Positions 15,447-22,369 of a stretch of DNA of 28,651 bases are shown here, in pieces. Below the pieces are notes generated by a model. The model made no database searches. It had not been told where the DNA came from and worked only from the letters and a program-made list of their open reading frames with translations. Each line of letters begins with the position of its first letter. The stretch's first letter is position 1. Source of the DNA: Gp6-AA40 sp035496255 (lineage in GTDB: Bacteria; Acidobacteriota; Vicinamibacteria; Vicinamibacterales; UBA2999); the NCBI GenBank assembly GCA_035496255.1, contig DATJEU010000010.1, forward strand, positions 1 to 28,651. Reading direction: 5' to 3'. The position numbers were made by a program, and so were the translations under genes.

Positions 15447-15623
15447 GACAGACACTCGGATCCTCGCCCCGGTCTTGGCAAGGAACATTCCCGGTCCGTC
15501 TCGAACGGAAACCGGCCTTATTTCGTCGGAGTGTGGCGCAATTCCGCGCCGCCGCGAGCCAATCGATCCGAATCCTGATCGGTCGATTACAAAGCTGGCT
15601 GGCGGCTGGCGGTTCGCGGCTCG

Positions 15624-15659
15624 TGGGAGTTGGGATTTGGACTTGGGAGCTGGGATTTG
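15624..15659. repeat. Intergenic near-heptad G-rich repeat
   Basis: Two 16-bp copies, TGGGAGTTGGGATTTG (15624-15639) and TGGGAGCTGGGATTTG (15644-15659), match at 15 of 16 positions and are themselves built of TGGGAGT/TGGGATT-like units about seven bases long. They lie in the 230-bp gap 15447-15676 between the permease and TPR genes. The rest of that gap shows no gene. Confidence 0.7.
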
Positions 15660-15676
15660 ATCCCGACTCCGTACCC

Positions 15677-16330
15677 TTAGATCACCAGCCACCACGTGCC
15701 GACGGAGACCGCCACCACGCCAGACGCGATCAGCATGCCGCGGTGCACCCAGGCGACGTGGCCGGTGCGTGCGCCGATGGTTCCCAGGACCGCCGCGAAC
15801 ACCGTCATCGCGACGACGGTACCGGCGCCGAACGCTCCGATATACATAAAGGCGGCGCTGCGGGTCGGGAGTGCGAGCGCGGGCAGGACGCCGAAGAAAT
15901 GCGAGCTGCCGGCGAGGCCGTGGAGGATGCCCATATAGAACGAGGCGTGGGCGTGGCCGAGCCGTCGAATCCACACGGGCCCAGCGACGACGTGCAGGTG
16001 GGTGTGCATGACCGGCCCGTGAGTGTGGCGCGGTGCCGCCATGCGGCCGCTGCGCCGGAGCGCCCACGCGCCGATCGCAATCAGAACCGCACCGACGAGC
16101 CGCTCGCTCCATGCCGAGATGATCGCCACCGGCGGCAGCACGTCGCGCAGCAGCACCGCGAGGATCGCGACACACACGACGCCGGACGCGTGGCCCAGGC
16201 CCCACGTCCAGCCGGCAATCCATCCGCGATCGCGATCCGAGGCCGCCAGCGGTGCCACGGCGGCCAGATGATCCGGTCCCGAGAGGACGTGCACCAGTCC
16301 GGCAAGTGCTCCGGTCAGAACGGTCAGCAT
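15677..16330 (-). CDS. Nickel/cobalt permease-like membrane protein (UreH/NiCoT-like)
   Basis: A 217-residue polytopic membrane protein with about six helices. The first helix holds His14 and Asp20-His21 in LVHVLSGPDHLAAVAPL, the metal-binding signature of this transporter superfamily in its H-x5-DH form. A second His-containing helix reads SFYMGILHGLAGSSHFFGVLPAL. Between them is a His-rich loop (RHTHGPVMHTHLHVV) likely to bind metal. The expected role is transport of Ni2+ or a similar divalent ion across the inner membrane. The start is a GTG at 16333 or, preferred, the ATG at 16330; either lies on the stop of the upstream SDR gene, so it is translationally coupled. No nickel enzyme is present nearby to identify the ion. 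Confidence 0.8.
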   Translation of the reverse strand: MLTVLTGALAGLVHVLSGPDHLAAVAPLAASDRDRGWIAGWTWGLGHASGVVCVAILAVLLRDVLPPVAIISAWSERLVGAVLIAIGAWALRRSGRMAAPRHTHGPVMHTHLHVVAGPVWIRRLGHAHASFYMGILHGLAGSSHFFGVLPALALPTRSAAFMYIGAFGAGTVVAMTVFAAVLGTIGARTGHVAWVHRGMLIASGVVAVSVGTWWLVI

Positions 16331-16332
16331 CA

Positions 16333-17100
16333 CTACTTCGGCGCCATTCGAATGGCGCCGTCCAGCCGAATGACTTCACCGTTCAGCATCTCGTTCTCGA
16401 AGATGTGCCGGACCAGTGCCGCGTATTCTTCCGGGCGACCCAGGCGCGAAGGAAACGGGACCTGCTGCGCCAGCGACTCACGCGCGGCATCCGGCAATCC
16501 GGCCAGCAGCGGCGTGTCGAAGGTGCCGGGCGCGATGGTCATGACCCGGATGCCCATGCGCGCGAACTCGCGCGCAATCGGCAGCGTCATGCCGACGATT
16601 CCGCCTTTGGATGCGGAGTAAGCCGCCTGGCCGATCTGTCCGTCGAAGGCGGCAACTGATGCGGTATTGACGATGACCCCGCGCTCGCCGCTGGGGAGCG
16701 GTTCGTTGCCGGCCATTGCCGCCGCCGCAAGGCGGATCACATTGAACGTGCCCACCAGATTGATCTGAATCGTGCGAACGAAGTGCGCCAGCGGCTGCGG
16801 ACCTTCGCGGGGCAGGACACGCTCGGCGACGGCAATGCCTGCGGCGTTCACCACGCCGTCGAGACGCCCGAAATCATCCACCGCCGTCTTCACCGTGCGC
16901 TGGACGTCGTCCTCGACGGTCACGTCGGCGCGCACGAATCGTACGGCCTTGCCGTGCTGCTCGGCCTTCGACCGTCCCGTGCTTTCGTTGATGTCGACGA
17001 TGACGACGCGGCCGCCGGCGGTCACGATCATGTCAGTCGTCGCGCCGCCCAGCCCAGAGGCGCCGCCGCTGACCAGGATCGTTCGTCCGTCCAAACGCAT
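16333..17100 (-). CDS. SDR dehydrogenase, 3-hydroxyacyl-CoA dehydrogenase type 2-like
   Basis: A 255-residue classical short-chain dehydrogenase. The dinucleotide motif SGGASGLGGA is at 11-20 and NAAG at 86-89. The catalytic residues are Ser148 (NTASV), Tyr161 and Lys165 (YSASK). Asp36 at the end of the second strand (VVIVDINES) favours NAD over NADP. The fingerprint FDGQIGQAAYSASKGG and GTFDTPLLAGLP resemble HSD17B10/3-hydroxyacyl-CoA dehydrogenase type 2, which oxidises 3-hydroxyacyl-CoA in beta-oxidation and branched amino-acid breakdown. The start is the ATG at 17100; a GTG at 17121 would add seven residues. Its stop touches the start of the metal permease gene, an unexpected functional pairing. 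Confidence 0.9.
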   Translation of the reverse strand: MRLDGRTILVSGGASGLGGATTDMIVTAGGRVVIVDINESTGRSKAEQHGKAVRFVRADVTVEDDVQRTVKTAVDDFGRLDGVVNAAGIAVAERVLPREGPQPLAHFVRTIQINLVGTFNVIRLAAAAMAGNEPLPSGERGVIVNTASVAAFDGQIGQAAYSASKGGIVGMTLPIAREFARMGIRVMTIAPGTFDTPLLAGLPDAARESLAQQVPFPSRLGRPEEYAALVRHIFENEMLNGEVIRLDGAIRMAPK

Positions 17101-17122
17101 CCGCTGATTGTAGTCGGGCACG

Positions 17123-17157
17123 CCGACCTGAATGCGGTTTGATCAGTCCGACCTGAA
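17123..17157. repeat. Direct repeat upstream of the TAXI gene
   Basis: CCGACCTGAA occurs at 17123-17132 and again at 17148-17157, 25 bp apart, in the divergent gap between the SDR and TAXI genes. A third copy, CCGACCTGAAGG, lies at 20195-20206 across the stop of the TRAP permease. It could be an operator or fragments of a dispersed palindromic repeat. Confidence 0.5.
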
Positions 17158-17194
17158 GGAAAGCCTCTACGTTCCTGACATAACATTCGACGCG

Positions 17195-18172
17195 ATGCGT
17201 TCGAGAGCCCGTTGCCTGCTGGTCGTCGTTGCCGCCTGTCTGGCCATCGCCTGCGGTGGCTCGCCGGGATCCGGCGGCACGCGTCGACTCTCGATCGCGA
17301 CCGGCGGCACCGGCGGCGTGTTCTATCCCTACGGCGGTGGCATTGCGAAGGTGCTGACGGAACAGTTGCCGCACACCGAGGTCACGGCGGAAGTCACTGC
17401 CGCATCGGTCGACAATCTGAAGTTCATCAAGCAGGGCACGTCGGATCTGGCGTTCTCGATGGCGGACATCGCCGCCGATGCCGCCGCCGGGCGCGACGCG
17501 TTCAAGGATTTCGGTTCGGTGCCGGTCCGCGTTCTCGCGGTGTTGTATCCGAGCTACACGCACCTGGTGACGCTGGCCGGCAGCGGGATCAACAAGGTGT
17601 CGGACCTGCGCGGCAAGGTCGTCTCGACCGGTGCGCCGGGCGCAGGTACGACCGTGCTGGCGGAGCGGATTCTCACCGCCGCGGGTCTGGATCCGGGGAC
17701 GGACATCCGCGCGCACAATCTCGGCGTATCCCAGTCGGTTGACGCGCTGAAGGACGGCAAGGTCGACGCGTTCTTCTGGAACGGCGGCATTCCCACAGCC
17801 GCGATCCTCGATCTCGTCAACACACAGGGCATCACCGCGAAGATTCTGCCGCTGGACGATGTGCTGCCGGCGCTGCAGCAGCGGTACGGGCAGATGCTGT
17901 ATTACCGGACGATCATTCCTGCGGCGACGTACAAGATGCCAGCGGACGTGCCCGTGGTCGCCGTGGCCAACATGCTCGTCGTCAGCGAATCGATGCCGGA
18001 GCCGCTGGCGCACGACATCACGAAGATCCTGTTCGAGCAGCAGCCCACGCTCGCCGGGATTCATCCGCAGGCCAGGGACCTGTCGGTGGAGCACGCGCTC
18101 ACCGGCGCATCGATCCCATTCCATCCTGGCGCCATCCGTTATTACCGCGAGCGCGGCGTGTGGAAGGACTAA
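17195..18172 (+). CDS. TAXI-family TRAP transporter solute-binding protein
   Basis: A 325-residue secreted binding protein of the TAXI family (TRAP-associated extracytoplasmic immunogenic protein). It begins with a signal sequence (RARCLLVVVAACLAIAC) whose Cys could be lipidated, although the -3 residue is Ala, not the usual Leu. The mature N-terminus has SIATGGTGGVFYPYGGGIA, the family's ligand-loop signature, and later DLRGKVVSTGAPGAGTTVLAE and KDGKVDAFFWNGGIPTAAI. TAXI proteins deliver ligands such as dicarboxylates or glutamate to fused TRAP permeases. The ATG at 17195 gives a normal signal peptide; one at 17132 would bury it behind 21 polar residues. The permease gene follows 93 bp later. 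Confidence 0.92.
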   Translation: MRSRARCLLVVVAACLAIACGGSPGSGGTRRLSIATGGTGGVFYPYGGGIAKVLTEQLPHTEVTAEVTAASVDNLKFIKQGTSDLAFSMADIAADAAAGRDAFKDFGSVPVRVLAVLYPSYTHLVTLAGSGINKVSDLRGKVVSTGAPGAGTTVLAERILTAAGLDPGTDIRAHNLGVSQSVDALKDGKVDAFFWNGGIPTAAILDLVNTQGITAKILPLDDVLPALQQRYGQMLYYRTIIPAATYKMPADVPVVAVANMLVVSESMPEPLAHDITKILFEQQPTLAGIHPQARDLSVEHALTGASIPFHPGAIRYYRERGVWKD

Positions 18173-18232
18173 CTAGTGGGCTGTATTCACTGGAAGAGTA
18201 CTGCCTGCTGGTACGTTCCGACGGCGAACAGG

Positions 18233-18255
18233 CGGCCGCGACAACGGCGCGGCCG
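18233..18255. promoter_or_regulatory. Intercistronic hairpin between TAXI and permease genes
   Basis: CGGCCGCG (18233-18240) and CGCGGCCG (18248-18255) are perfect inverted repeats around a seven-base loop, ending ten bases before the permease ATG. There is no T-tract, so it is not a standard terminator. Such hairpins can protect the upstream mRNA and keep the binding protein in excess over the permease; it could also cover the ribosome binding site. Confidence 0.55.
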
Positions 18256-18265
18256 GTCCTGATTG

Positions 18266-20203
18266 ATGAAGGACATAGCACTGGACGTTCTCGAGACGGA
18301 GGCGCCGCGGCGTCGCCTCTCCGGTCTGCCGGCGCACCTCGCGACCATCCTGGCTTTCTCGCTGGCGGCCTACGCGCTCTATTGGGTCGTCGGCATCGTC
18401 GCGCCGCAGATCTATCGACCGAGCTTTCTGCTCCTCGCCCTGGCCATCACCTTCCTCACCTATCCCGGGCGCGCCGGCAGCCACCGCGTGACGATGCTCG
18501 ACTGGTTGCTGGTGGTCGGATCGATTGCATCGCTCGCGTGGCCGATCCTGGATATGGATCGTTTTGTCTATCGCGCCGCAACGCCGACGACCACCGACGT
18601 CGTGCTTGGCGGCGTGCTGATCGTCGTCGTCCTCGAGGCGACGCGGCGCACCACCGGATGGATTCTACCGGTGACGTCGCTGGTATTCCTCGGCTACGCG
18701 CAGTTTGGCGCGCTGCTGGACCGCATCGGGCTGTCCCTGATCGCGCATCGCGGCTACGACTTCCCACGTGTCGTCGGCACGCTTTACATGACGCTTGAAG
18801 GCATTCTCGGGGTGCCACTCGACGTCGCCGCCACGTACATCGTGCTCTTCACCGTCTACGGAGCGGTCGTCGAGCGAAGCGGCGCGGGACGGTTCTTCGT
18901 GGACTGGGCGATGTCGGCAATCGGCCGCTCACGCGCGCCCAGTGCACCTGGCCGGACGGTGACGCTCGCCGGGTATCTCCTCGGCGCCGTGTCGGGGAGC
19001 GGCGTTGCCAATACGGTGATGCTGGGATCGGTGTGCTGGCCGATGATGCGGCGGGCTCGATACCCGGCGGAGACGGCGGGGGCCATTCTCTCGGCCGCCG
19101 GCATCGGCGCAATCCTCGCGCCGCCGGTGATGGGGGCAGCGGCGTTCCTGATCGCCGAGTTCCTCGACATCTCCTATTTCGATGTCGTCAGGATGGCGAT
19201 CATCCCGGCCGCGTTGTACTACCTGTCGATCGTGCTCACCGTCGAAGCCGACTCGCGCCGTCTCGATCTCCGGCCGGCAGACGACGAGCGTCGCGCGTTC
19301 AGCGTGGTCACGCGGGAGGGATGGTTCTACTTTGCGTCGCTGGCGGCCATCGCAATCCTGATGGTGAGCGGCGTCACCGCGTTTCGTGCGGTGTTCTGGG
19401 CGACGGTCGTGGCGGCAGCCGTCAGCTTCGGCTCGCGTGAGCATCGACTCACGCCGGGACCGCTGGCGCGGGCGCTGGCCGCCGGCGGTGCCGCCGTCGT
19501 CCCGGTAGTCGCGACGACAGCAACGGCAGGGATCATCGTCGGCGTGGTCACGTTGACCGGGCTCGGGCTGAAGGCGGCGTCGCTGATCGTCACGCTGGCG
19601 CAGGGGCGGCTGTTGTTGACGGTGCTGTATTCAGGCGTCGCGGTCTGGGTGCTTGGACTCGCGGTGCCGGTGACCGCCTGCTACATCATCGCGGCGGTGA
19701 TGGTTGCTCCAGCGTTGACGCAAGTGGGTGTGCCGGTCGCGGCGGCGCACATGTTCGTCTTCTACTACTCGGTGCTGGGGGAGGTGAGCCCGCCGACCGC
19801 GCTGTCGCCGTTTGCCGCCGCGGCACTGACTGGCGGCAATCCGTTCCGCACGACGATGATCGCGTGGAAGTACTGCCTGCCGGCATTCATGGTGCCGTTG
19901 ATGTTTACGTTGAGCGCGGCCGGCCGTGGCGTGTTGCTCGAAGGTTCGCTCCGCGACATTACCTGGATTACCGCGGTCGCGGCGATCGCCGTGACGGCGA
20001 TCGCGGCCGGCAGCGGCGGCTACGTGAGACAGCCGGCTACTCCGGGAGAACGGGCCCTGCTGATCGCGGGCGGGCTGCTGATGTTTGGCGGCGACGCGAG
20101 ACCGGTCAGCGGCGGTGTGTTGCTGATCGCGCTGGGTATCGCGCTCCACCTGCGGCGGACGCCTCGCAGGGGTGGGTCTTCGGACCCGCCCCTCCCGACC
20201 TGA
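18266..20203 (+). CDS. TRAP transporter fused permease (DctQM type)
   Basis: A 645-residue inner-membrane protein in which the small (Q) and large (M) TRAP subunits are fused, as is usual with TAXI binding proteins. It has about 15 or more hydrophobic segments. Landmarks of the large subunit are VSGSGVANTVMLGSVCWPMM, EFLDISYFDVVRMAIIPAALYYLS, and near the C-terminus YYSVLGEVSPPTALSPFAAAALTG. It would couple solute uptake to a cation gradient. An in-frame TTG at 18263 precedes the chosen ATG at 18266. The last ~12 codons (RRGGSSDPPLPT) coincide with a strong hairpin that looks like a repeat grafted onto the gene end. Confidence 0.93.
   Translation: MKDIALDVLETEAPRRRLSGLPAHLATILAFSLAAYALYWVVGIVAPQIYRPSFLLLALAITFLTYPGRAGSHRVTMLDWLLVVGSIASLAWPILDMDRFVYRAATPTTTDVVLGGVLIVVVLEATRRTTGWILPVTSLVFLGYAQFGALLDRIGLSLIAHRGYDFPRVVGTLYMTLEGILGVPLDVAATYIVLFTVYGAVVERSGAGRFFVDWAMSAIGRSRAPSAPGRTVTLAGYLLGAVSGSGVANTVMLGSVCWPMMRRARYPAETAGAILSAAGIGAILAPPVMGAAAFLIAEFLDISYFDVVRMAIIPAALYYLSIVLTVEADSRRLDLRPADDERRAFSVVTREGWFYFASLAAIAILMVSGVTAFRAVFWATVVAAAVSFGSREHRLTPGPLARALAAGGAAVVPVVATTATAGIIVGVVTLTGLGLKAASLIVTLAQGRLLLTVLYSGVAVWVLGLAVPVTACYIIAAVMVAPALTQVGVPVAAAHMFVFYYSVLGEVSPPTALSPFAAAALTGGNPFRTTMIAWKYCLPAFMVPLMFTLSAAGRGVLLEGSLRDITWITAVAAIAVTAIAAGSGGYVRQPATPGERALLIAGGLLMFGGDARPVSGGVLLIALGIALHLRRTPRRGGSSDPPLPT
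20169..20192. terminator. UUCG-tetraloop hairpin over the permease stop region
   Basis: GGGGTGGGTC (20169-20178), TTCG, then GACCCGCCCC (20183-20192): a ten-base-pair stem with one G-U pair and the very stable UUCG loop. It ends eight bases before the TGA of the permease. The facing gene ends at 20218, so it may separate the convergent transcripts, although no T-tract follows. Confidence 0.5.
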
Positions 20204-20217
20204 AGGTTGTGGTCCGC

Positions 20218-21456
20218 CTATTTCGTCGACGACGTCGAGCCGGCCGGTTCGATCCGCAGCACCGCGCCCGGCTTTTCATCGGTCAGCACATAGAGCAGTT
20301 CGTCAGGTCCCATGCGGATGTCGCGGATGCGCTGGCGCAAATCCTCGAGCAGCCGCTCGCGCCGCAGTTCCTCGAACTTCTCGTTGAATAGGACCCGCTC
20401 GACGTGGCCCGTGCCGGGGATTTCACCCGTGCGCATCGAGCCGACGAAGACATCGCCCTTCCACTTCGGCAGCTTGTTGCCGGTATAGAACGTCATGCCG
20501 GAGACGGCAATCGCCGGCACCCAGTAAACGATCGGCGGCTCGAAGCCGACATGGCCGGGCACCTCGGTCTGCCATGGACCGGTGTAGTTGCGGCCGTAGC
20601 TCACCTTCGGCCACCCGTAGTTCTTTCCGGCGACGAGCACATTGATTTCGTCGCCACCGTTCGGGCCGTTCTCGTTCTGCCAGATCTCGCCGGTCGCCGG
20701 ATTCATCGCCAGGCCGAGCGAGTTCCTGTGGCCAAGCGTGAATACCTCCGGCTTCGCATCCGCGCGCCCGACAAACGGGTTGTCCTTCGGTACGCTCCCG
20801 TCGTCCATCAGCCGCAGCACCTTGCCCTGCTGGCTGTTCAGATCCTGGGCGCCGCCGCCGCCGGTCGTGACGTAGAGGTGGTTCGTGCGATCGAACGCGA
20901 GCCGCGCCACGCCCCCCGCACCTTCGTCGGAGACGAAGATATCCTTCATGCCGACGATCGTCTTGCCGTCCCAGGTGCCGCGCGCGATCGCGATCGCCGA
21001 TCGGCGCTCGGTGGGCAGCTTGGTGTAGGAGAGATAGACGTATTTGTTCTGAGCAAACTGCGGGTGCAGCACCACGTCCATGTACGCATGGACCGCGCCC
21101 GGCAGGCCGGAGGTGCCGGTGAAATAGCCCTTCGGCAAGCCGGCGAGCGGCTGCGGCTGCAGCACGCCGTTGCGGATCACGCGGATGTCGCCTTCGCGCG
21201 TGGTCACCAGCATCACGTTGTCAGGAAGAAACGCGATGGCGAACGGATACCCAAGCCCGGTGGCAACCGCGGTCACCTTGATGCGCATGCCTTCGCCCGT
21301 GTCGTACTCGACCGGGAACTTCGGCAGCGGCTTGCCGGCGAGGCCGGTGGGTGCGACCGGGATGCCGTTCTTGAACGGCACGTTCTGTTGGCCGATGACG
21401 CGCGACACGCCGACGGCAAACGCCAGCAACACCGCGATGGAGAGAATCCGCTTCAA
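20218..21456 (-). CDS. PQQ-dependent sugar dehydrogenase (glucose/sorbosone type)
   Basis: A 412-residue secreted beta-propeller enzyme with a signal peptide (about residues 1-22). It matches the soluble glucose/sorbosone dehydrogenase family (GSDH, COG2133): TGLGYPFAIAFLPDNVMLVTTREG at the N-terminus, GGVARLAFDRTNHLYVTTGGGG in the middle, then GHRNSLGLAMNPATGEIW, ENGPNGGDEINVL and KNYGWP, the strings that line the PQQ and calcium sites. Such enzymes oxidise aldose sugars in the periplasm and pass electrons to the respiratory chain; the true substrate cannot be read from sequence. The start is a TTG at 21456, seven bases after a perfect AGGAGG (21464-21469). No PQQ synthesis genes are in the window. 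Confidence 0.92.
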   Translation of the reverse strand: MKRILSIAVLLAFAVGVSRVIGQQNVPFKNGIPVAPTGLAGKPLPKFPVEYDTGEGMRIKVTAVATGLGYPFAIAFLPDNVMLVTTREGDIRVIRNGVLQPQPLAGLPKGYFTGTSGLPGAVHAYMDVVLHPQFAQNKYVYLSYTKLPTERRSAIAIARGTWDGKTIVGMKDIFVSDEGAGGVARLAFDRTNHLYVTTGGGGAQDLNSQQGKVLRLMDDGSVPKDNPFVGRADAKPEVFTLGHRNSLGLAMNPATGEIWQNENGPNGGDEINVLVAGKNYGWPKVSYGRNYTGPWQTEVPGHVGFEPPIVYWVPAIAVSGMTFYTGNKLPKWKGDVFVGSMRTGEIPGTGHVERVLFNEKFEELRRERLLEDLRQRIRDIRMGPDELLYVLTDEKPGAVLRIEPAGSTSSTK

Positions 21457-21487
21457 GGGTGAACCTCCTGACGTCCGCGAGTATAGG

Positions 21488-22285
21488 CTAATCTTTTGAA
21501 TCGCGCCGGGCGCGGCTCTCGCGCAGGTAGTGCGGGCTGACGGTCAGGCCGTACGGCGTCTTCTGCGCTGCCTCCGCCTTCTGCTTCCGGAATTCCTGCT
21601 GCGCCTGCCGCAGCGCTTCGACCTCGCGCTCGGTGCTGTCGCGGAAGGTGATCTCCTCACGCGGTACGAACAGCACCTGGCCGATCGGAATCGACTGTGA
21701 CACCGAGATGCCTTCGCCCGGCTGCATCACATACCGGAACTCGGTGTCGTGCACGTGCCAGTCGGTCTCGACCCGCACGATCAGCATCGGCGCGATCGGC
21801 CGCTCGATCATGTTGAAGATCGGCGTGTAGATCGTGTCCCACCCGGCGACGGTTTTGAAGTTGTAGGCGCCGCGCAACGCCAGCGCTCCCGCCGGCGTGC
21901 CCATGTCTTCCGGCACAAGGAACACACGCATGACGGCCAGCGCGGCTTCGCGCGTGATCGATGCGGGGCTCAGGATCTGCACCTCCTCCTTGAGCATCCC
22001 GATGCCGCCCAGCGGCAGCGTCAGCGTCACCGCAAACACCGGCGTCGTCTTGCCGTCCTTCAGTTGCGCGAAATAGACGAACTTGTAGACGCCGTCACCC
22101 TCGTAGCCGACGTGGAACGATTCCTGCGGCTCGAGCGGCGCATAGACCATGAACCCGGCGGAACTGCCGGCTTCGAGGACGGGACAGTGCCGTGAATGCT
22201 GCGGCAGCATCGGCCGCGTGCTGTCGCGGCGCGGCTTCAGGCCGGCGCCGGGGCGACGCGAGTTCGGAAAGACGTGTACTTCCAC
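21488..22285 (-). CDS. DUF6065-like protein
   Basis: A 265-residue soluble protein without a signal peptide. The order of motifs resembles DUF6065: CPVLEAGSSAGFMVYAPLEP early, a central domain with FNMIERPIAPMLIVRVETDWHVHDTEF, then GEGISVSQSIPIGQVLFVPREEITF. A charged helical tail follows (STEREVEALRQAQQEFRKQKAEAAQK). The function of the family is unknown. The start is a GTG at 22285; an in-frame stop lies five codons upstream, so a longer protein is not possible. The region just before it is not a good ribosome site, so an internal Met (residue 26) is an alternative. It lies between the PQQ enzyme and the tannase-like gene, all leftward. Confidence 0.6.
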   Translation of the reverse strand: MEVHVFPNSRRPGAGLKPRRDSTRPMLPQHSRHCPVLEAGSSAGFMVYAPLEPQESFHVGYEGDGVYKFVYFAQLKDGKTTPVFAVTLTLPLGGIGMLKEEVQILSPASITREAALAVMRVFLVPEDMGTPAGALALRGAYNFKTVAGWDTIYTPIFNMIERPIAPMLIVRVETDWHVHDTEFRYVMQPGEGISVSQSIPIGQVLFVPREEITFRDSTEREVEALRQAQQEFRKQKAEAAQKTPYGLTVSPHYLRESRARRDSKD

Positions 22286-22311
22286 CTCACGAGCGTATCA
22301 GCTTCGCGATC

Positions 22312-22353
22312 GGGAGTCAGGAATCGGGAATCAGGAATCGGGAATCAGGCATC
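22312..22353. repeat. 14-bp tandem repeat built of heptads
   Basis: Three adjacent 14-bp units start at 22312, 22326 and 22340; the middle one is GGGAATCAGGAATC and the others differ at one position each. Every unit is two heptads of the form RGGAATC. It lies in the 84-bp gap between the tannase-like gene (stop at 22370) and the DUF6065-like start. Confidence 0.9.
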
Positions 22354-22369
22354 CAGTGCCAGGCGACGG

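Noticed and set aside
15447..16379. Extension of the TPR protein frame through the permease gene
   Set aside because: It is an antisense-free but out-of-frame shadow of the permease and SDR coding regions; its sequence is Arg-rich with no domain, whereas the permease frame has clear membrane helices and metal motifs.
22312..22353. Possible CRISPR array or integron-type repeat
   Set aside because: Units are adjacent with no spacers, and there are no cas or integrase genes.
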